64,000 nt of DNA from CAIKMD01 sp036501365 (GCA_036501365.1 DASYAL010000052.1:1-64000), one strand, 5' to 3'; counted from the first letter of the stretch, positions 1 through 9,056 are shown. The notes: a model not told the origin generated them from the letters alone. Program-made: numbers and translations.

Positions 1-402
1 GATCGTCACTATTCGATCGGGCGGCCGGCCGAGATAGAACGCAGCAAGCGTGCCGAGCGCAAGCGCGAGCGGAAATGCGATCAGCACCGCGCCGACCGAC
101 ACGATCAAGGTATGCGACAACGCCTGCATCACTTCACGTAGTACCGGGCGATTGGTCTGGATCGATGTGCCGAAATCGCCGATGCTGGCGCGCGCGACCC
201 ATTTTAGATACTGGACGGGGACCGGCTTATCGAAACCGTAGACTTTCTTGAGATAAATGATGTCGGATTGGGTTGCTTCGGGCGGAAGCAATGATTCGAG
301 CGGATCGCCGGGCGCAAGGTAGATCAGTCCGAAGCAAATGACCGTCACGCCGAGCGCGATGGGTGCCGCGAGCAGAAGCCGTCTTGCCGCATAAAGCCAC
401 AT
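1..402 (-). CDS. ABC transporter permease, DppB/OppB type (5' part only)
   Basis: The minus strand reads 134 codons from an ATG at 402 to the window edge without a stop. The protein opens with a membrane segment at about residues 10-30, then a typical early periplasmic loop with APGDP at 30-34, a YGFDKP stretch near 55 and a second membrane segment near 98-123. This is the conserved N-terminal layout of DppB/OppB permeases of peptide and nickel importers. The gene diverges from the family-5 solute-binding protein at 864, so the two probably belong to one importer. The rest of the permease, the partner permease and the ATPases would lie left of the window. The substrate cannot be told from the sequence. 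Confidence 0.85.
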   Translation of the reverse strand, partial: MWLYAARRLLLAAPIALGVTVICFGLIYLAPGDPLESLLPPEATQSDIIYLKKVYGFDKPVPVQYLKWVARASIGDFGTSIQTNRPVLREVMQALSHTLIVSVGAVLIAFPLALALGTLAAFYLGRPPDRIVTI

Positions 403-863
403 CGGACGCTCGATCCGCTAACGCCTGATCATCCTCTCTCTAGCAATGACGATGCCAAGCCGAGCGAGCGCGGCGCGGCACTCATCCGTTGAGCAAACAA
501 AGCTCGGTCAGGTGCCGCGCAGACTCGGCGCGATACCCCGATTTTGCTGGTGTTTTCGGCCGCTATCGCGATCGGCACCTGCTCCACGCCGATAGATCTC
601 GCACACCAGAGATGAAAATTACATCATCTTTTTTCATATTGCACTGCACAATAATGAAGCAGCGTGCACGTCCTCGCGGCACGGCCTTTGGGTCCGACGA
701 GCGAGAATCCATCGGTTGGACAAGGGATCTATTCGCTTCACGACAAAATCCGCGATTTTAAGACGGTGCGACCGTGCTTTGTGCAACTGCGAAGAAGGGC
801 ATGCGATTTGCATCGCGTCCGATGAGGAAGCGTCTGGACTCCGCAGCAATGAGGTGATTCGCG
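403..863. other. divergent intergenic region
   Basis: This spacer separates the permease (minus) from the binding protein (plus) and must hold both promoters. No convincing gene is visible; the short open frames have no family features. The centre (about 610-660) is clearly richer in A and T than its surroundings and carries an imperfect inverted repeat, described separately. Confidence 0.5.
633..658. promoter_or_regulatory. imperfect inverted repeat, possible operator
   Basis: The arms TTCATATTGCA and TGCACAATAATGAA are imperfect reverse complements around a central C. They lie in the AT-rich part of the divergent spacer, about 205 bases before the binding-protein start. GntR- and MarR-type regulators use dyads of this size. 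The regulator and the function are inference only. Confidence 0.3.
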
Positions 864-2465
864 ATGTCCCAAACCCGCAGCCATTATCGTCTTTCGCTCC
901 TCGCTTTCGTCTTGCTGGCATTCGGTGCGATGGCGCTCGGCACCGTCGCAGCGCGCGCGGAATCGGTGCTGCGCATCGCCATGACCGCGGGAGACATTCC
1001 CGACTGGACCGGTGAGCCGGATCAGGGCTTCGAAGGCTATCGTTTCGTCGCTTTCAATCTCTATGACGGCCTCGTCAATTGGGATTTGTCTCACAGTGAT
1101 CGCGAAGCCGTGCTGCGAGACGGTCTCGCGACGAAATGGTATCCCGATCCGGCCGATCCCAAGCGTTGGATATTCGAGTTGCGCCGCGGCGTCACGTTCC
1201 ACGACGGCTGCGCGTGGAACGCCGATGAGGCGATCTGGAACTTCACGCGGCTGATGTCGGATAAGAGTCCGGCGTTCAATCCGGTTCAATTCGCCCGCTC
1301 GCGTTCGCGGACCAACAACATCGACACGGTCGAGAAGATCGACGACTACACAATCGCGATCCGCACCAAGAACGTCGAGTCGATGTTCCCTTACAACTTG
1401 CCTTTTGTCCTGATGGTGTCGAAGTGCGCGCTCGACAAGGTGAACGACGACTTCACCGCTTATGCCAAGGCGCCGGCCGGAACCGGTCCCTACAAATTCG
1501 ACAAGGTCGTGCCCCATGAGCGGCTCGAGTTCGTGAGAAACGCCAATTATTGGGACAAGAACCGGATTCCGAAGCAGGACCGCGTCGTGCTGCTGCCGAT
1601 GCCGGAGGCGTCCACGCGCGTCGCCGCGATCCTGTCCGGCCAGGTCGATTTCATCGAGGCGCCGCCGCCGGACGCGCTTGACCGGCTCAAAGCCTCCGGC
1701 ATGAAGATTGTGACCAACGTCTATCCGCACACCTGGCCATACCTCCTCAATTTCATGCGCGGGCCGTTCACGGATTTGCGCGTGCGCCAGGCCGCCAATT
1801 ACGCGATCAACCGCGGCGACATGGTGGAGATGCTAAACGGTGTGGCTACGGTGAGTTACGGCATCTACGTGCCGAGCCAGCAGGATTACGGCCATCCTTT
1901 CGAATACAAGTACGATCCGGCCAAGGCGACGGCGCTCTTGAAAGAAGCGGGCTGCTACCCGTGCGAAATCCACGTTGCGATCTCGCCCTCGGGCTCCGGC
2001 CAGATGCAGCCGTTATCGATGAATGAGTTGGCGAAGGAGCAGCTCGAGGCCGTCGGGTTCAAGGTCGATTTCGACACTATCGACTGGAACACGATGATCA
2101 CGGTGTTCATTCAGGGCGCGGTGAAATATCCGCAATACGATGCCTTCAACTTCAGCAGCGGCGCCACCGACCCGATCACCTTCCTCAAAGGCTTCATGAC
2201 GATATACCGCACGCCGGTAGGATCGAACTGGGGCGGCTATTCGAACCCGGATGTCGACAAGCTGGCGACCGAGGCGCTGGCGACGTTCGATCCCGCCGAG
2301 CAAACCAAACTGCTGACACAGATTCACGAGGTCGTCGTCAAGGACGCCGTCCGCGTGTTCATCGTCAGTGACCTCAACCCGCGCGCGCTCTCGCCGAAGC
2401 TGTCGGGCTTCGTGCAGGCGCAAAGCTGGTTCCAGGACATTACCCCGATCGTAATAGCCCCGTGA
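864..2465 (+). CDS. ABC transporter substrate-binding protein, family 5 (DppA/OppA type)
   Basis: This 533-residue protein starts with a Sec signal peptide (hydrophobic core about 12-25, cleavage after ARA near residue 32). The mature part follows the SBP_bac_5 fold, with a GVTFHDG motif near 112-118, an AGTGPYKFDKV stretch near 205-215 and RQAANYAINR near 311-320, all typical of dipeptide and oligopeptide binding proteins. The length matches the family. The ATG at 864 is preceded by GAGGTG at good spacing. It diverges from the DppB-type permease at the window edge and would supply it with ligand in the periplasm. The ligand may be a peptide, nickel complex or glutathione and is not predictable here. 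Confidence 0.9.
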   Translation: MSQTRSHYRLSLLAFVLLAFGAMALGTVAARAESVLRIAMTAGDIPDWTGEPDQGFEGYRFVAFNLYDGLVNWDLSHSDREAVLRDGLATKWYPDPADPKRWIFELRRGVTFHDGCAWNADEAIWNFTRLMSDKSPAFNPVQFARSRSRTNNIDTVEKIDDYTIAIRTKNVESMFPYNLPFVLMVSKCALDKVNDDFTAYAKAPAGTGPYKFDKVVPHERLEFVRNANYWDKNRIPKQDRVVLLPMPEASTRVAAILSGQVDFIEAPPPDALDRLKASGMKIVTNVYPHTWPYLLNFMRGPFTDLRVRQAANYAINRGDMVEMLNGVATVSYGIYVPSQQDYGHPFEYKYDPAKATALLKEAGCYPCEIHVAISPSGSGQMQPLSMNELAKEQLEAVGFKVDFDTIDWNTMITVFIQGAVKYPQYDAFNFSSGATDPITFLKGFMTIYRTPVGSNWGGYSNPDVDKLATEALATFDPAEQTKLLTQIHEVVVKDAVRVFIVSDLNPRALSPKLSGFVQAQSWFQDITPIVIAP

Positions 2466-2705
2466 GGCAGCGCGACGCGAAACCCGATTTGAACTTTGCG
2501 GGGCCCCATCCAACGGCCCGTCCGACCGCTCTCTTTCCCTCGCTAATCCCCAGGTCGGTAGGTCGTAAATAAAAGCATGAGGACGCTAATGGGAGTCATA
2601 TCGTTCCAGCCGCTGCTTCGGTATCCTTAGCCACCCGAGCGCACATATGATCAAGCTGGCACGATCATGCAGCCAGTCCAAGGCGCATGACGGCTTCAAA
2701 AATCA

Positions 2706-2875
2706 GCCGAAACGAACAGCCGGAATATCAAAATGATTGGTCGGCTCGTCGAGCAGCAGGATATCTGGATCGCCGACCAGCATTTGCGCCAAGCTGACGC
2801 GCCGGCTCTCGCCCCCCCGATAGATCCACCCAGAGCCGATCACCAGGCAGCTCGACCTCATCGAGCGTGGCCGCG
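2706..2875 (-). pseudogene. remnant of ABC-F type ATPase
   Basis: The minus strand encodes an ABC signature (GGESRRVSLAQ) followed by a Walker B and H-loop region (ILLLDEPTNHFD), the hallmark of duplicated-ATPase ABC-F proteins such as EttA/Uup. The preceding LDEVELPGDRLW segment is in a different frame. The two frames meet at a run of seven C on the plus strand (about 2813-2819), so a one-base indel separates them. Nothing recognisable of the N-terminal half or of the C-terminus after DIPAV remains. This is a decayed fragment of about 55 codons, not a working gene. The flanking 2466-2705 holds no gene that I can see. Confidence 0.7.
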
Positions 2876-3216
2876 ACGAGGTAATACCGATTGGTCGCTT
2901 CGGTAGCAGGTTGCATGCGGTCAGCAGTAACCGAGTTGTATCGAAAGCGGCAGGGCAGCTTTCGGCAGCCAAAGAGTAGAAAGCGGGCATCCACCTCGAC
3001 GCAGGCGTTGTCTCACCGCCTCTATGCGGGCGTCATCAACGTGCGCGGTGCGCCTGACCAGGGCTCATCCCGGCAAAACGCCGGCGTCACTTGCCGACCG
3101 TCCCTGTCAAAAAGAACCTCTATGATATAATAATATCTACGGTTACGAGGCATTACGGGTAGTGGCAGTCACGGCCGGCCTCAGTTCGACAAAGAAGAAG
3201 GGACTGAAGCACGACC
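2876..3216. other. intergenic region before the monooxygenase gene
   Basis: No gene is supported here. The stretch at about 3120-3140 is AT-rich (TATGATATAATAATAT) and is the best place for the promoter of the downstream monooxygenase gene. I could not assign a convincing -35 partner. Confidence 0.35.
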
Positions 3217-4212
3217 ATGAAGTTCTGCATGCATCTCAGCACCCGCATCCAAGACAAACGGAATGAGCTTGCGCTCATCAACTGCATGACCGACCTCGCG
3301 CTCGAGGCGGATACCGGTGGATTCGGCGCGATCTCCCTAACGGAGCACCACCTCCACGAGAACCAAGGCTATCAAAATTCGCTCTTGTTCGCGTGCGCGC
3401 TCGCGCCTCGGCTGACGCAGGCAACGCTCATTCTCGCCACGGTGAACCCGGCGCTGCATCACCCGGTGCGGCTTGTCGAGTCATGCAACCTGATCGACCA
3501 GCTGAACGCCGGGCGGCTCGTCGTCGTTTTCGGCTCGGGCTTCAAGGACACCGACCTGGTAGCGTTCGGGCGTGACCTCGCCGAGCGCACCGCACTGTTC
3601 GAGCAGGGGATGCGCACGGTCGTCGACATCTGGGCCTACGACGGCACCGGCGGACCGCTCGAGTTCGCGGTCGGCACCGACCGTGGCAGGCTCGACGTCG
3701 CGGTCAACCCCTCGTCCTTCCGCAAGCCGCGCCCCATCCTGGGTCGCGGAACCCTCAATCAGGCGTCGATTGCCGATACCGCCGCGCGCGGCTGGCCGGT
3801 GTTCACGGCGATCAAAGACGCCGCGGGCGCGCGCGAACGGATGGCCGGCTATCACGCGGCGCTGGCGGCCTCCGGCCACGACGCCGAGACGATCAGGCTC
3901 GCCCGGGAATGGTCGGGGGTGGGGAAGGCGCTGCATGTGGCGGAGACCGACGAACAAGCGAGGTCCGAGGCCGAGGCCTTCTTCGCCAAGAATCCGAGCG
4001 GGGCGATTGCGCGCAACGCCGATGACATGATCTGCGGCAGCCCGGACACCGTCACACGCGCGATGCGCGCTTTTGCAGCGTCCGGTGTGGGGCTGATGAC
4101 CTGCGGGTTCCTCATCGACCTCGAAAACCCGTCGCGGCTTCGTCGCAGTGTCCGTCTGTTCAAGGAAGAGGTCATCCCGAGGAGCGGTTACAGCGCAGAT
4201 TCGAAGCCATAG
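3217..4212 (+). CDS. LLM-class flavin-dependent monooxygenase (luciferase-like)
   Basis: This 331-residue protein fits the bacterial luciferase-like fold. It has an early TEHH motif (near 43-46), the NPALHHPVRLVE segment (near 78-89) and DQLNAGRLVVVFGSGF (near 95-110), the typical start of the flavin-binding part of the TIM barrel. Family members use reduced FMN or F420 from a separate reductase to oxidise small organic substrates. No reductase gene is adjacent and the substrate is unknown. The ATG at 3217 has only a weak Shine-Dalgarno (GAAGGGAC about 15 bases upstream). The gene stands alone between two decayed gene fragments, which suggests an accessory position. Confidence 0.85.
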   Translation: MKFCMHLSTRIQDKRNELALINCMTDLALEADTGGFGAISLTEHHLHENQGYQNSLLFACALAPRLTQATLILATVNPALHHPVRLVESCNLIDQLNAGRLVVVFGSGFKDTDLVAFGRDLAERTALFEQGMRTVVDIWAYDGTGGPLEFAVGTDRGRLDVAVNPSSFRKPRPILGRGTLNQASIADTAARGWPVFTAIKDAAGARERMAGYHAALAASGHDAETIRLAREWSGVGKALHVAETDEQARSEAEAFFAKNPSGAIARNADDMICGSPDTVTRAMRAFAASGVGLMTCGFLIDLENPSRLRRSVRLFKEEVIPRSGYSADSKP

Positions 4213-4311
4213 CGTTAAAGCGTTGCTATTCCTAGGAGGACACGCGTGACTCCTACGAGCCGATCTGTCGACGTAGCGTCGATCACGTAGCGCCACAGCG
4301 CACAAACTGTC

Positions 4312-4455
4312 CCGGACCGGGACCTTGAGCAGCTCGAAGTCATTATGGAGCCAGAATCGGCCTGGCAGCTGGTCATTGCCGGTCCGGGCACGGGAAAATC
4401 AGCGGTTGCGTGCCAACGAATTGCGTAGCTGGTTGATGAGGGCGTGGCCCCATCG
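4312..4455 (+). pseudogene. remnant of UvrD-like helicase N-terminus
   Basis: In the frame starting at 4321 the plus strand reads an EQLEVI segment followed by a Walker A box (VIAGPGTGKSAVACQRIA) and then LVDEGVAP, the start of a superfamily 1 UvrD/Rep-like helicase or ATP-binding domain. An in-frame TAG at 4426-4428 stands where an aromatic residue is usual (RIA-Y-LVDEG). After about 4455 the similarity ends, and no helicase sequence follows before the next gene at 4641. It is a short decayed fragment. The rest of 4213-4640 holds nothing else I recognise. Confidence 0.65.
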
Positions 4456-4640
4456 CGTAGGCCACGCGACGCGGTCGGCCTTCGCGGCACGGCCCAGCCT
4501 CCGATACTCATCGCAACCATGAGCCGCCGAGGTGGTTTTTTTGTCGGCGGCAAGCACTTCTAAGACTGCAGAGAGGAATTGAGCGTCGCGGCTCGATTTG
4601 CCTCGGAATTTCTTCTCTTTTTCAAGCCGGTGTCGGTGAT

Positions 4641-5822
4641 ATGAGCGAGCCTTCCGAACCAGCCTTAAGCGACAGCACTGCTGAACCGGCACTGGCCACG
4701 CCGAAGCAAGACGCCAACGACATCGATCCCGGCACCGCCAAGTCCGCGCATCGGCGACGGCTGATGTTGTTCGGCGCCTTCGCCGCGTTCGTGCTGCTCG
4801 TCGGCGTCGGCTACGGCATCTATTACCTGAAGACCGGCCGTTACATCGCCAGCACCGATGACGCCTATACTCAGGCCGACACCACCACGGTCAGTCCGCA
4901 AATCGCCGGCTATATCGCTCAAGCTCTCGTGACAGACAATGAAGTCGTAACCAAAGGACAACTGCTGGCGCTTATCGATGACAGGAGCTACCGGGCGTCA
5001 TTCCAGCAGGCAGAAGCCGACGTCGCCGCGGCGACGGCCCAGATCGACACCGTCAATGCGCAGATCGATCTCCAGCGGTCGCAAATCGAACAGGCTGTCG
5101 CCGAGGTAGCGTCGGCGCAGTCCAGCCTCACTTTTGCCAATCAGAACAACACCCGCTTCGAGCAGTTGAGCAAGATTGGCGTCGCGGCCGAGCAAACCGC
5201 CGAGCAGGCGCATACTAACCTCGACACGCAGGCAGCCGCCCTCGTGCATAATCGTGCCGCGCTCGACGGAGCGCAGAAGCAACTCACGGTTCTCACCGCC
5301 CAGAAGGAAGCCGCCCAAGCGACATTGCAGCGCGACCAGGCGGCACTGATTCAAGCGCAGATCAATCTTGGCTATACGCGCGTCGTCGCTCCGATTGACG
5401 GCGCCATCGGCGATCGGTCGCTGCGCCCCGGGCTCTATGTCGAGCCCGGCGCGAAGCTTATGTCGATCGTACCGATGCAGCAAAACATCTACGTCGTCGC
5501 CAATTTCAAGGAAACCGATCTCACGAACATGTTCCGCGGCCAGCGCGCGGAGATATCTGTCGACGCGTTTCCGAAGGTGACCTTGCACGGCACGATCGAC
5601 AGCCTGGCGCCGGGCAGCGGCGCAACTTTCAGCCTACTGCCGCCAGAAAACGCAACGGGCAATTTCACCAAGGTCGTTCAGCGCGTGCCGGTGAAAATCC
5701 TATTGAGCGCGGACAACCCTGTCCTCGATCGCTTGCGACCCGGTCTTTCCGTCGAGGTGGACGTCGATTCCCGCACGACTCCGCCAGGACCACGCACGAC
5801 GCTGGTCGAGCTGGCCCCGTGA
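4641..5822 (+). CDS. emrA: HlyD/EmrA-type membrane fusion protein
   Basis: The 393 residues start with a hydrophilic cytoplasmic tail (1-38) and one membrane anchor (about 43-63). The motif STDDAYTQAD (about 73-82) follows, a strong mark of EmrA-type periplasmic adaptors. A biotinyl-lipoyl half-motif, a long coiled-coil hairpin (about 115-235, rich in A, Q and E), the second lipoyl half with APIDGAIGDRSLRPG (about 251-265) and a beta-barrel domain complete the protein. It links the inner-membrane transporter encoded just downstream (overlap of four bases, GTGA) to an outer-membrane channel, which is not encoded nearby. The pair should export hydrophobic drugs or toxic compounds. No regulator is adjacent. 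Confidence 0.9.
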   Translation: MSEPSEPALSDSTAEPALATPKQDANDIDPGTAKSAHRRRLMLFGAFAAFVLLVGVGYGIYYLKTGRYIASTDDAYTQADTTTVSPQIAGYIAQALVTDNEVVTKGQLLALIDDRSYRASFQQAEADVAAATAQIDTVNAQIDLQRSQIEQAVAEVASAQSSLTFANQNNTRFEQLSKIGVAAEQTAEQAHTNLDTQAAALVHNRAALDGAQKQLTVLTAQKEAAQATLQRDQAALIQAQINLGYTRVVAPIDGAIGDRSLRPGLYVEPGAKLMSIVPMQQNIYVVANFKETDLTNMFRGQRAEISVDAFPKVTLHGTIDSLAPGSGATFSLLPPENATGNFTKVVQRVPVKILLSADNPVLDRLRPGLSVEVDVDSRTTPPGPRTTLVELAP

Positions 5823-7438
5823 CTCACGTCCACACGCATTTCTGTAACCACCATTGGGAGCGACCCGAGAGGAAAGCCGCGTCGCAAGCCGGCAATCAAG
5901 AAAAGCCGAGCTATCGCGATTGGGTCGCCGTCTCAGGCGCGATCCTCGGCGGTTTCATGGCGGTACTCGATATCCAGGTAACGAATTCGTCCTTGCAATA
6001 CATCCAGGGCGGGCTTGCCGCCTCGCTCGACGAAGGCAGTTGGATATCGACCTCCTATCTTATGGCGGAAATCATCATCATCCCGCTGACCAGTTGGCTA
6101 TCAGACACGCTTTCGACGCGGCGCTATCTGATGCTCACTTGCACCGGATTTCTGATCTTTTCGGTGCTATGCGGCCTCTGCACCAGCCTCCCCGAGATGA
6201 TTATCTGCCGCGTCGGCCAGGGACTGACCGGCGGCGCAATGATTCCCTTGGCCCTCTCGACCGTCACAACCAAACTACCGAAGTCGAAGCAACCAATCGG
6301 CTTGGCGCTGTTCGGATTCACGGCGACGTTCGCGCCGGCGATCGGCCCCACGATCGGCGGGTGGCTGACGATCACCTATAGCTGGCATTACATCTTCTAC
6401 GTCAACGTCATTCCCGGGATCGTGCTGATCTGGGCGGTGTGGTATGGCCACGAAAGGGAACCGGCGCATCTCGAGCGCCTGGCGGAAGGCGACTGGTTCG
6501 GCATTATCACGATGGCCATCGGCCTCGGCTGCCTGATCGCCGTACTCGAGGAAGGCGAGCGCAAGGATTGGTTCACCGCCGAGTGGATTCGCTATGCGAG
6601 CGTCTCCGCAGCGATTTTTCTGCCGCTCGCCATCATCAACGAATTGACGACACCGCGGCCGTTTATTCAGCTTCACCTTCTGAAAAATCGCGGCTTGGCG
6701 CTCGCGTCGGTCCTCGGGCTGGCGCTGGGCATTGGGCTTTATGGTACCGTTTACATCCTTCCGCTCTATCTCGCGCAAATCCAAGGCTACGACGCGATGC
6801 AAATCGGCGAGGTAGTGATGTGGCTGGGTCTGCCGCAATTGCTCATCTTGCCGATCGTGCCTTGGGCGATGCGCTACGTCGATGTGCGATGGCTGGTGGC
6901 ATTCGGCTTGGCGCTATTCGCGGCAAGCATGATGATCAACGGCTATATGAGCCACGACACTGCCATGCCGCAGCTCGAATTTCCTCAATTGGTGCGCGCC
7001 CTAGGCCAGCCGTTCGTGATCGTACCCCTGTCCTCCCTAGCCACCGCCACGCTTGCTCGCGCCGAGCAAGGCCAGGCCGCGGCGATCTTCAACGTGATGC
7101 GCAATCTCGGCGGCTCGATCGGCATCGCCTTGTTATCGACATTCACGACCATCCGCGAGCAATACCACTACGCGATCATCAGCAGTCACGTGACCGACAA
7201 CACGATCAATACCCAGAGCTGGTTCGTGCAAGCCGTCGCGAGCGTGTCGGCTCAATCCGGGGGGCCTGCGATGGCACGATCGCAGGCGATCGAACTGCTA
7301 CGCAATCTCGTGCGGCGCGACGCTAACATCATGGCCTATTCGGATTGCTTTTATATCATCGGCCTCATTTTAGCGGCCGGCTGTACGTTGATCTTTCTCG
7401 CACCAAAACCAAAACGCGAGCAAACACGCGTTCACTGA
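5819..7438 (+). CDS. emrB: DHA2 family drug efflux MFS transporter, EmrB type
   Basis: This 539-residue integral membrane protein begins with GTG overlapping the emrA stop, so translation is probably coupled. It has about 14 hydrophobic segments. Conserved motifs include LDIQVTNSSL in the first helix, SWLSDTLSTRR (motif A, loop 2-3) and GPTIGGWL (motif C, helix 5), which is the antiporter signature of the DHA1/DHA2 drug:proton exchangers. The His-rich N-terminus (THVHTHFCNHHW) is unusual; an internal start cannot be excluded. Together with EmrA it forms a proton-driven exporter. Substrates are not predictable from sequence. Confidence 0.9.
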   Translation: MTHVHTHFCNHHWERPERKAASQAGNQEKPSYRDWVAVSGAILGGFMAVLDIQVTNSSLQYIQGGLAASLDEGSWISTSYLMAEIIIIPLTSWLSDTLSTRRYLMLTCTGFLIFSVLCGLCTSLPEMIICRVGQGLTGGAMIPLALSTVTTKLPKSKQPIGLALFGFTATFAPAIGPTIGGWLTITYSWHYIFYVNVIPGIVLIWAVWYGHEREPAHLERLAEGDWFGIITMAIGLGCLIAVLEEGERKDWFTAEWIRYASVSAAIFLPLAIINELTTPRPFIQLHLLKNRGLALASVLGLALGIGLYGTVYILPLYLAQIQGYDAMQIGEVVMWLGLPQLLILPIVPWAMRYVDVRWLVAFGLALFAASMMINGYMSHDTAMPQLEFPQLVRALGQPFVIVPLSSLATATLARAEQGQAAAIFNVMRNLGGSIGIALLSTFTTIREQYHYAIISSHVTDNTINTQSWFVQAVASVSAQSGGPAMARSQAIELLRNLVRRDANIMAYSDCFYIIGLILAAGCTLIFLAPKPKREQTRVH

Positions 7439-7547
7439 GCCGGCCCGAGCAAGCTCGAAATTTCCTTCTCGCGTGATGCAACAAACCCAGCTTCCGTACC
7501 TTACAAAAGGATCGGCGACTCTATCGGCACACGGAGCTTGGTACGCC

Positions 7548-7886
7548 ATGGCCCTCAAACGCCACCCATCATCCAAGGCAAAGAAGACGAAGAAGACACC
7601 GCGGCGCGCGAAATACTGGTCTGGTCGCGTGACCCGCGAAAGCGACGCCCTCGACCTCGATCGGCGCATCTTTACGTGGCACGATCCTGCCCGCATCGCG
7701 GCCTCGCTCAAGCGCTCCGCCGAGCGAAGCAACTGGCGCAAAACCGAGCCCTATCGTTCGGCCATGTCGATGCTGACCTTTTATCTGAACCGGGGGGGTC
7801 GCAACCTTCCCTCATCACGCCGCCGGATCCTGGAACATGCCAAGCGCGAATTGCGCCGCAAATTCGGCAAGGATACCGATCGTTGA
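7548..7886 (+). CDS. DUF3175 domain-containing protein
   Basis: The protein has 112 residues if it starts at the ATG at 7548, which has GGAG about eleven bases upstream; an ATG at 7473 would add 25 residues that do not look like the family. After a Lys-rich head (KAKKTKKTPRR), the conserved DUF3175 core is clear: WSGRVTRESDALDLD, DPARIAASLKRSAERS, AMSMLTFYLNRGG and the basic tail LEHAKRELRRKFGKD. The family is small, basic and of unknown function, and is common in soil alpha- and betaproteobacteria. The composition suggests nucleic acid contact, which is inference. Confidence 0.8.
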   Translation: MALKRHPSSKAKKTKKTPRRAKYWSGRVTRESDALDLDRRIFTWHDPARIAASLKRSAERSNWRKTEPYRSAMSMLTFYLNRGGRNLPSSRRRILEHAKRELRRKFGKDTDR

Positions 7887-7937
7887 AATAGAGCGCCGCT
7901 TTCCGGCGTTTTCGACTAGCCCGGCTCGCGCGGCGCC

Positions 7938-8147
7938 AAGCACAAGCCCGGCGAACCGGCCTACGAGAACCCGACTGGCAATAAAGGCGATCTCTACGAC
8001 GAGGCCAAAGGTCATCCGCATGGCGGACAGCATGTCGGCCGGCAGCGCGAGAAAGGCCAGCGGCCTCACCCGGACCAACCGATCGGCCATAACAGCGATG
8101 AAAAGCTCGGCCAGAAGCCGCCGTCGAACAAAACGCCACTGGATTGA
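7938..8147 (+). pseudogene. hydrophilic ORF without a start codon
   Basis: Sixty-nine codons read through a very hydrophilic, Gly-, His-, Pro- and Lys-rich sequence (for example PTGNKGDLYDEAKGHPHGGQ and HNSDEKLGQKPPSNKTPLD) to a TGA at 8145. An in-frame TAG lies a few codons upstream and no ATG, GTG or TTG stands between it and the open frame. The amino acid pattern looks like real protein rather than a shadow, so this is probably the 3' remainder of a gene whose start has been lost. No known function is recognised. The rest of 7887-8311 shows no gene. Confidence 0.4.
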
Positions 8148-8311
8148 AAGCCACGCTCCATCTGAACGTGTGAGGGGAGCCGGAGCCGGGGAACCGAATC
8201 GCGGTTGCCACGTTTTCGCCATACCGATCTCTATAATGCCGGGCAAAAAAACGAGGCGCGACCCTCCAAACAGACGGCACGGTCTGGACGAATTCTCAGC
8301 GGGAGCAACCT

Positions 8312-8689
8312 GTGGCTTGGTATCGGATGTATTTTTTGGCGTTCTCCGGCGAAATTCGGAACGTTGACGAGTTTGAAGCCGACAGCGACGAAAGCGCCGC
8401 GACCTTCGCCGACAATATCCACGAGGCTGTTAGCGATCTCTACGTGGGTTACGAGGTGTGGAACCTTTCGCGACGTGTCGCGGAGCGGCGAAGTCGCGAT
8501 AACCCGCGTCCATCGCTCTGCCAGGCGCGCGTTACGCGTCAAATGCAGGCGCTGCTCTTGCGACGTTACGAGGTCTTACAAAACAGCGAGACTGCCTTCT
8601 CGCGCTCGCGACAGTTGCCCGCGCGGACCCGCGAATTGCGCAACGCTATTACGGCCAAGCCACTGCAGTGCGTCGACGATGGGACCTAG
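8312..8689 (+). CDS. small hypothetical protein with YRMYFL start
   Basis: The open frame starts with GTG at 8312 behind GGGAG (about nine bases upstream) and encodes 125 residues. The first 60 residues (WYRMYFLAFSG, DEFEADSDESAATFADNI and YVGYEVWNLSRRV) follow a pattern seen in many short alphaproteobacterial proteins of unknown function. The second half is Arg- and Ser-rich and looks less conserved, so the true family domain may be only the first part. No membrane segment or signal peptide is seen. The function is unknown. Confidence 0.55.
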   Translation: MAWYRMYFLAFSGEIRNVDEFEADSDESAATFADNIHEAVSDLYVGYEVWNLSRRVAERRSRDNPRPSLCQARVTRQMQALLLRRYEVLQNSETAFSRSRQLPARTRELRNAITAKPLQCVDDGT

Positions 8690-8814
8690 GAACGCCGCGG
8701 CTGCCGAAGAGGGCGCTCCGGCGCCTCGCAATAGGCGCCACCCAAACGGGAACAAATCTGGGATTGCTACATTTTCGTTACGGCGCGATGGCGCATCTCT
8801 GTAGAGGATTTTCG

Positions 8815-9000
8815 ATGGCACGCAAATATTCGAAAGCCGCCAGCCGATCGGTGCATGGCGCGATGAAAAAACGCAAGAAGGGCACGCTGCGAAGCGGCCG
8901 GAGCGGCAAGAAGGTCAAGAGCCGCAAGCAAGCCATTGCGATCGGCCTATCGGAGGCTCGCCGCAAAGGCAAGAAAGTGCCGAAGAAAAAGAAGTCCTGA
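8815..9000 (+). CDS. DUF6496 family small basic protein
   Basis: The ATG at 8815 is preceded by AGAGGA at seven bases, and the frame gives 61 residues. More than a third are Lys or Arg. The core GTLRSGRSGKKVKSRKQAIAIGLSEARRKG is the family pattern, with a lysine tail (KKVPKKKKS). A longer frame from 8668 exists, but this start has the better ribosome site and matches the family. The charge resembles histone-H1-like nucleoid proteins, so DNA or RNA binding is plausible but unproven. It sits with DUF3175 in an accessory stretch. Confidence 0.75.
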   Translation: MARKYSKAASRSVHGAMKKRKKGTLRSGRSGKKVKSRKQAIAIGLSEARRKGKKVPKKKKS

Positions 9001-9056
9001 ACGCTATCGGGCGCGGCCGTTCGCCTTTTGCCGCGCGAACGCTTTCATTCCGGTTT

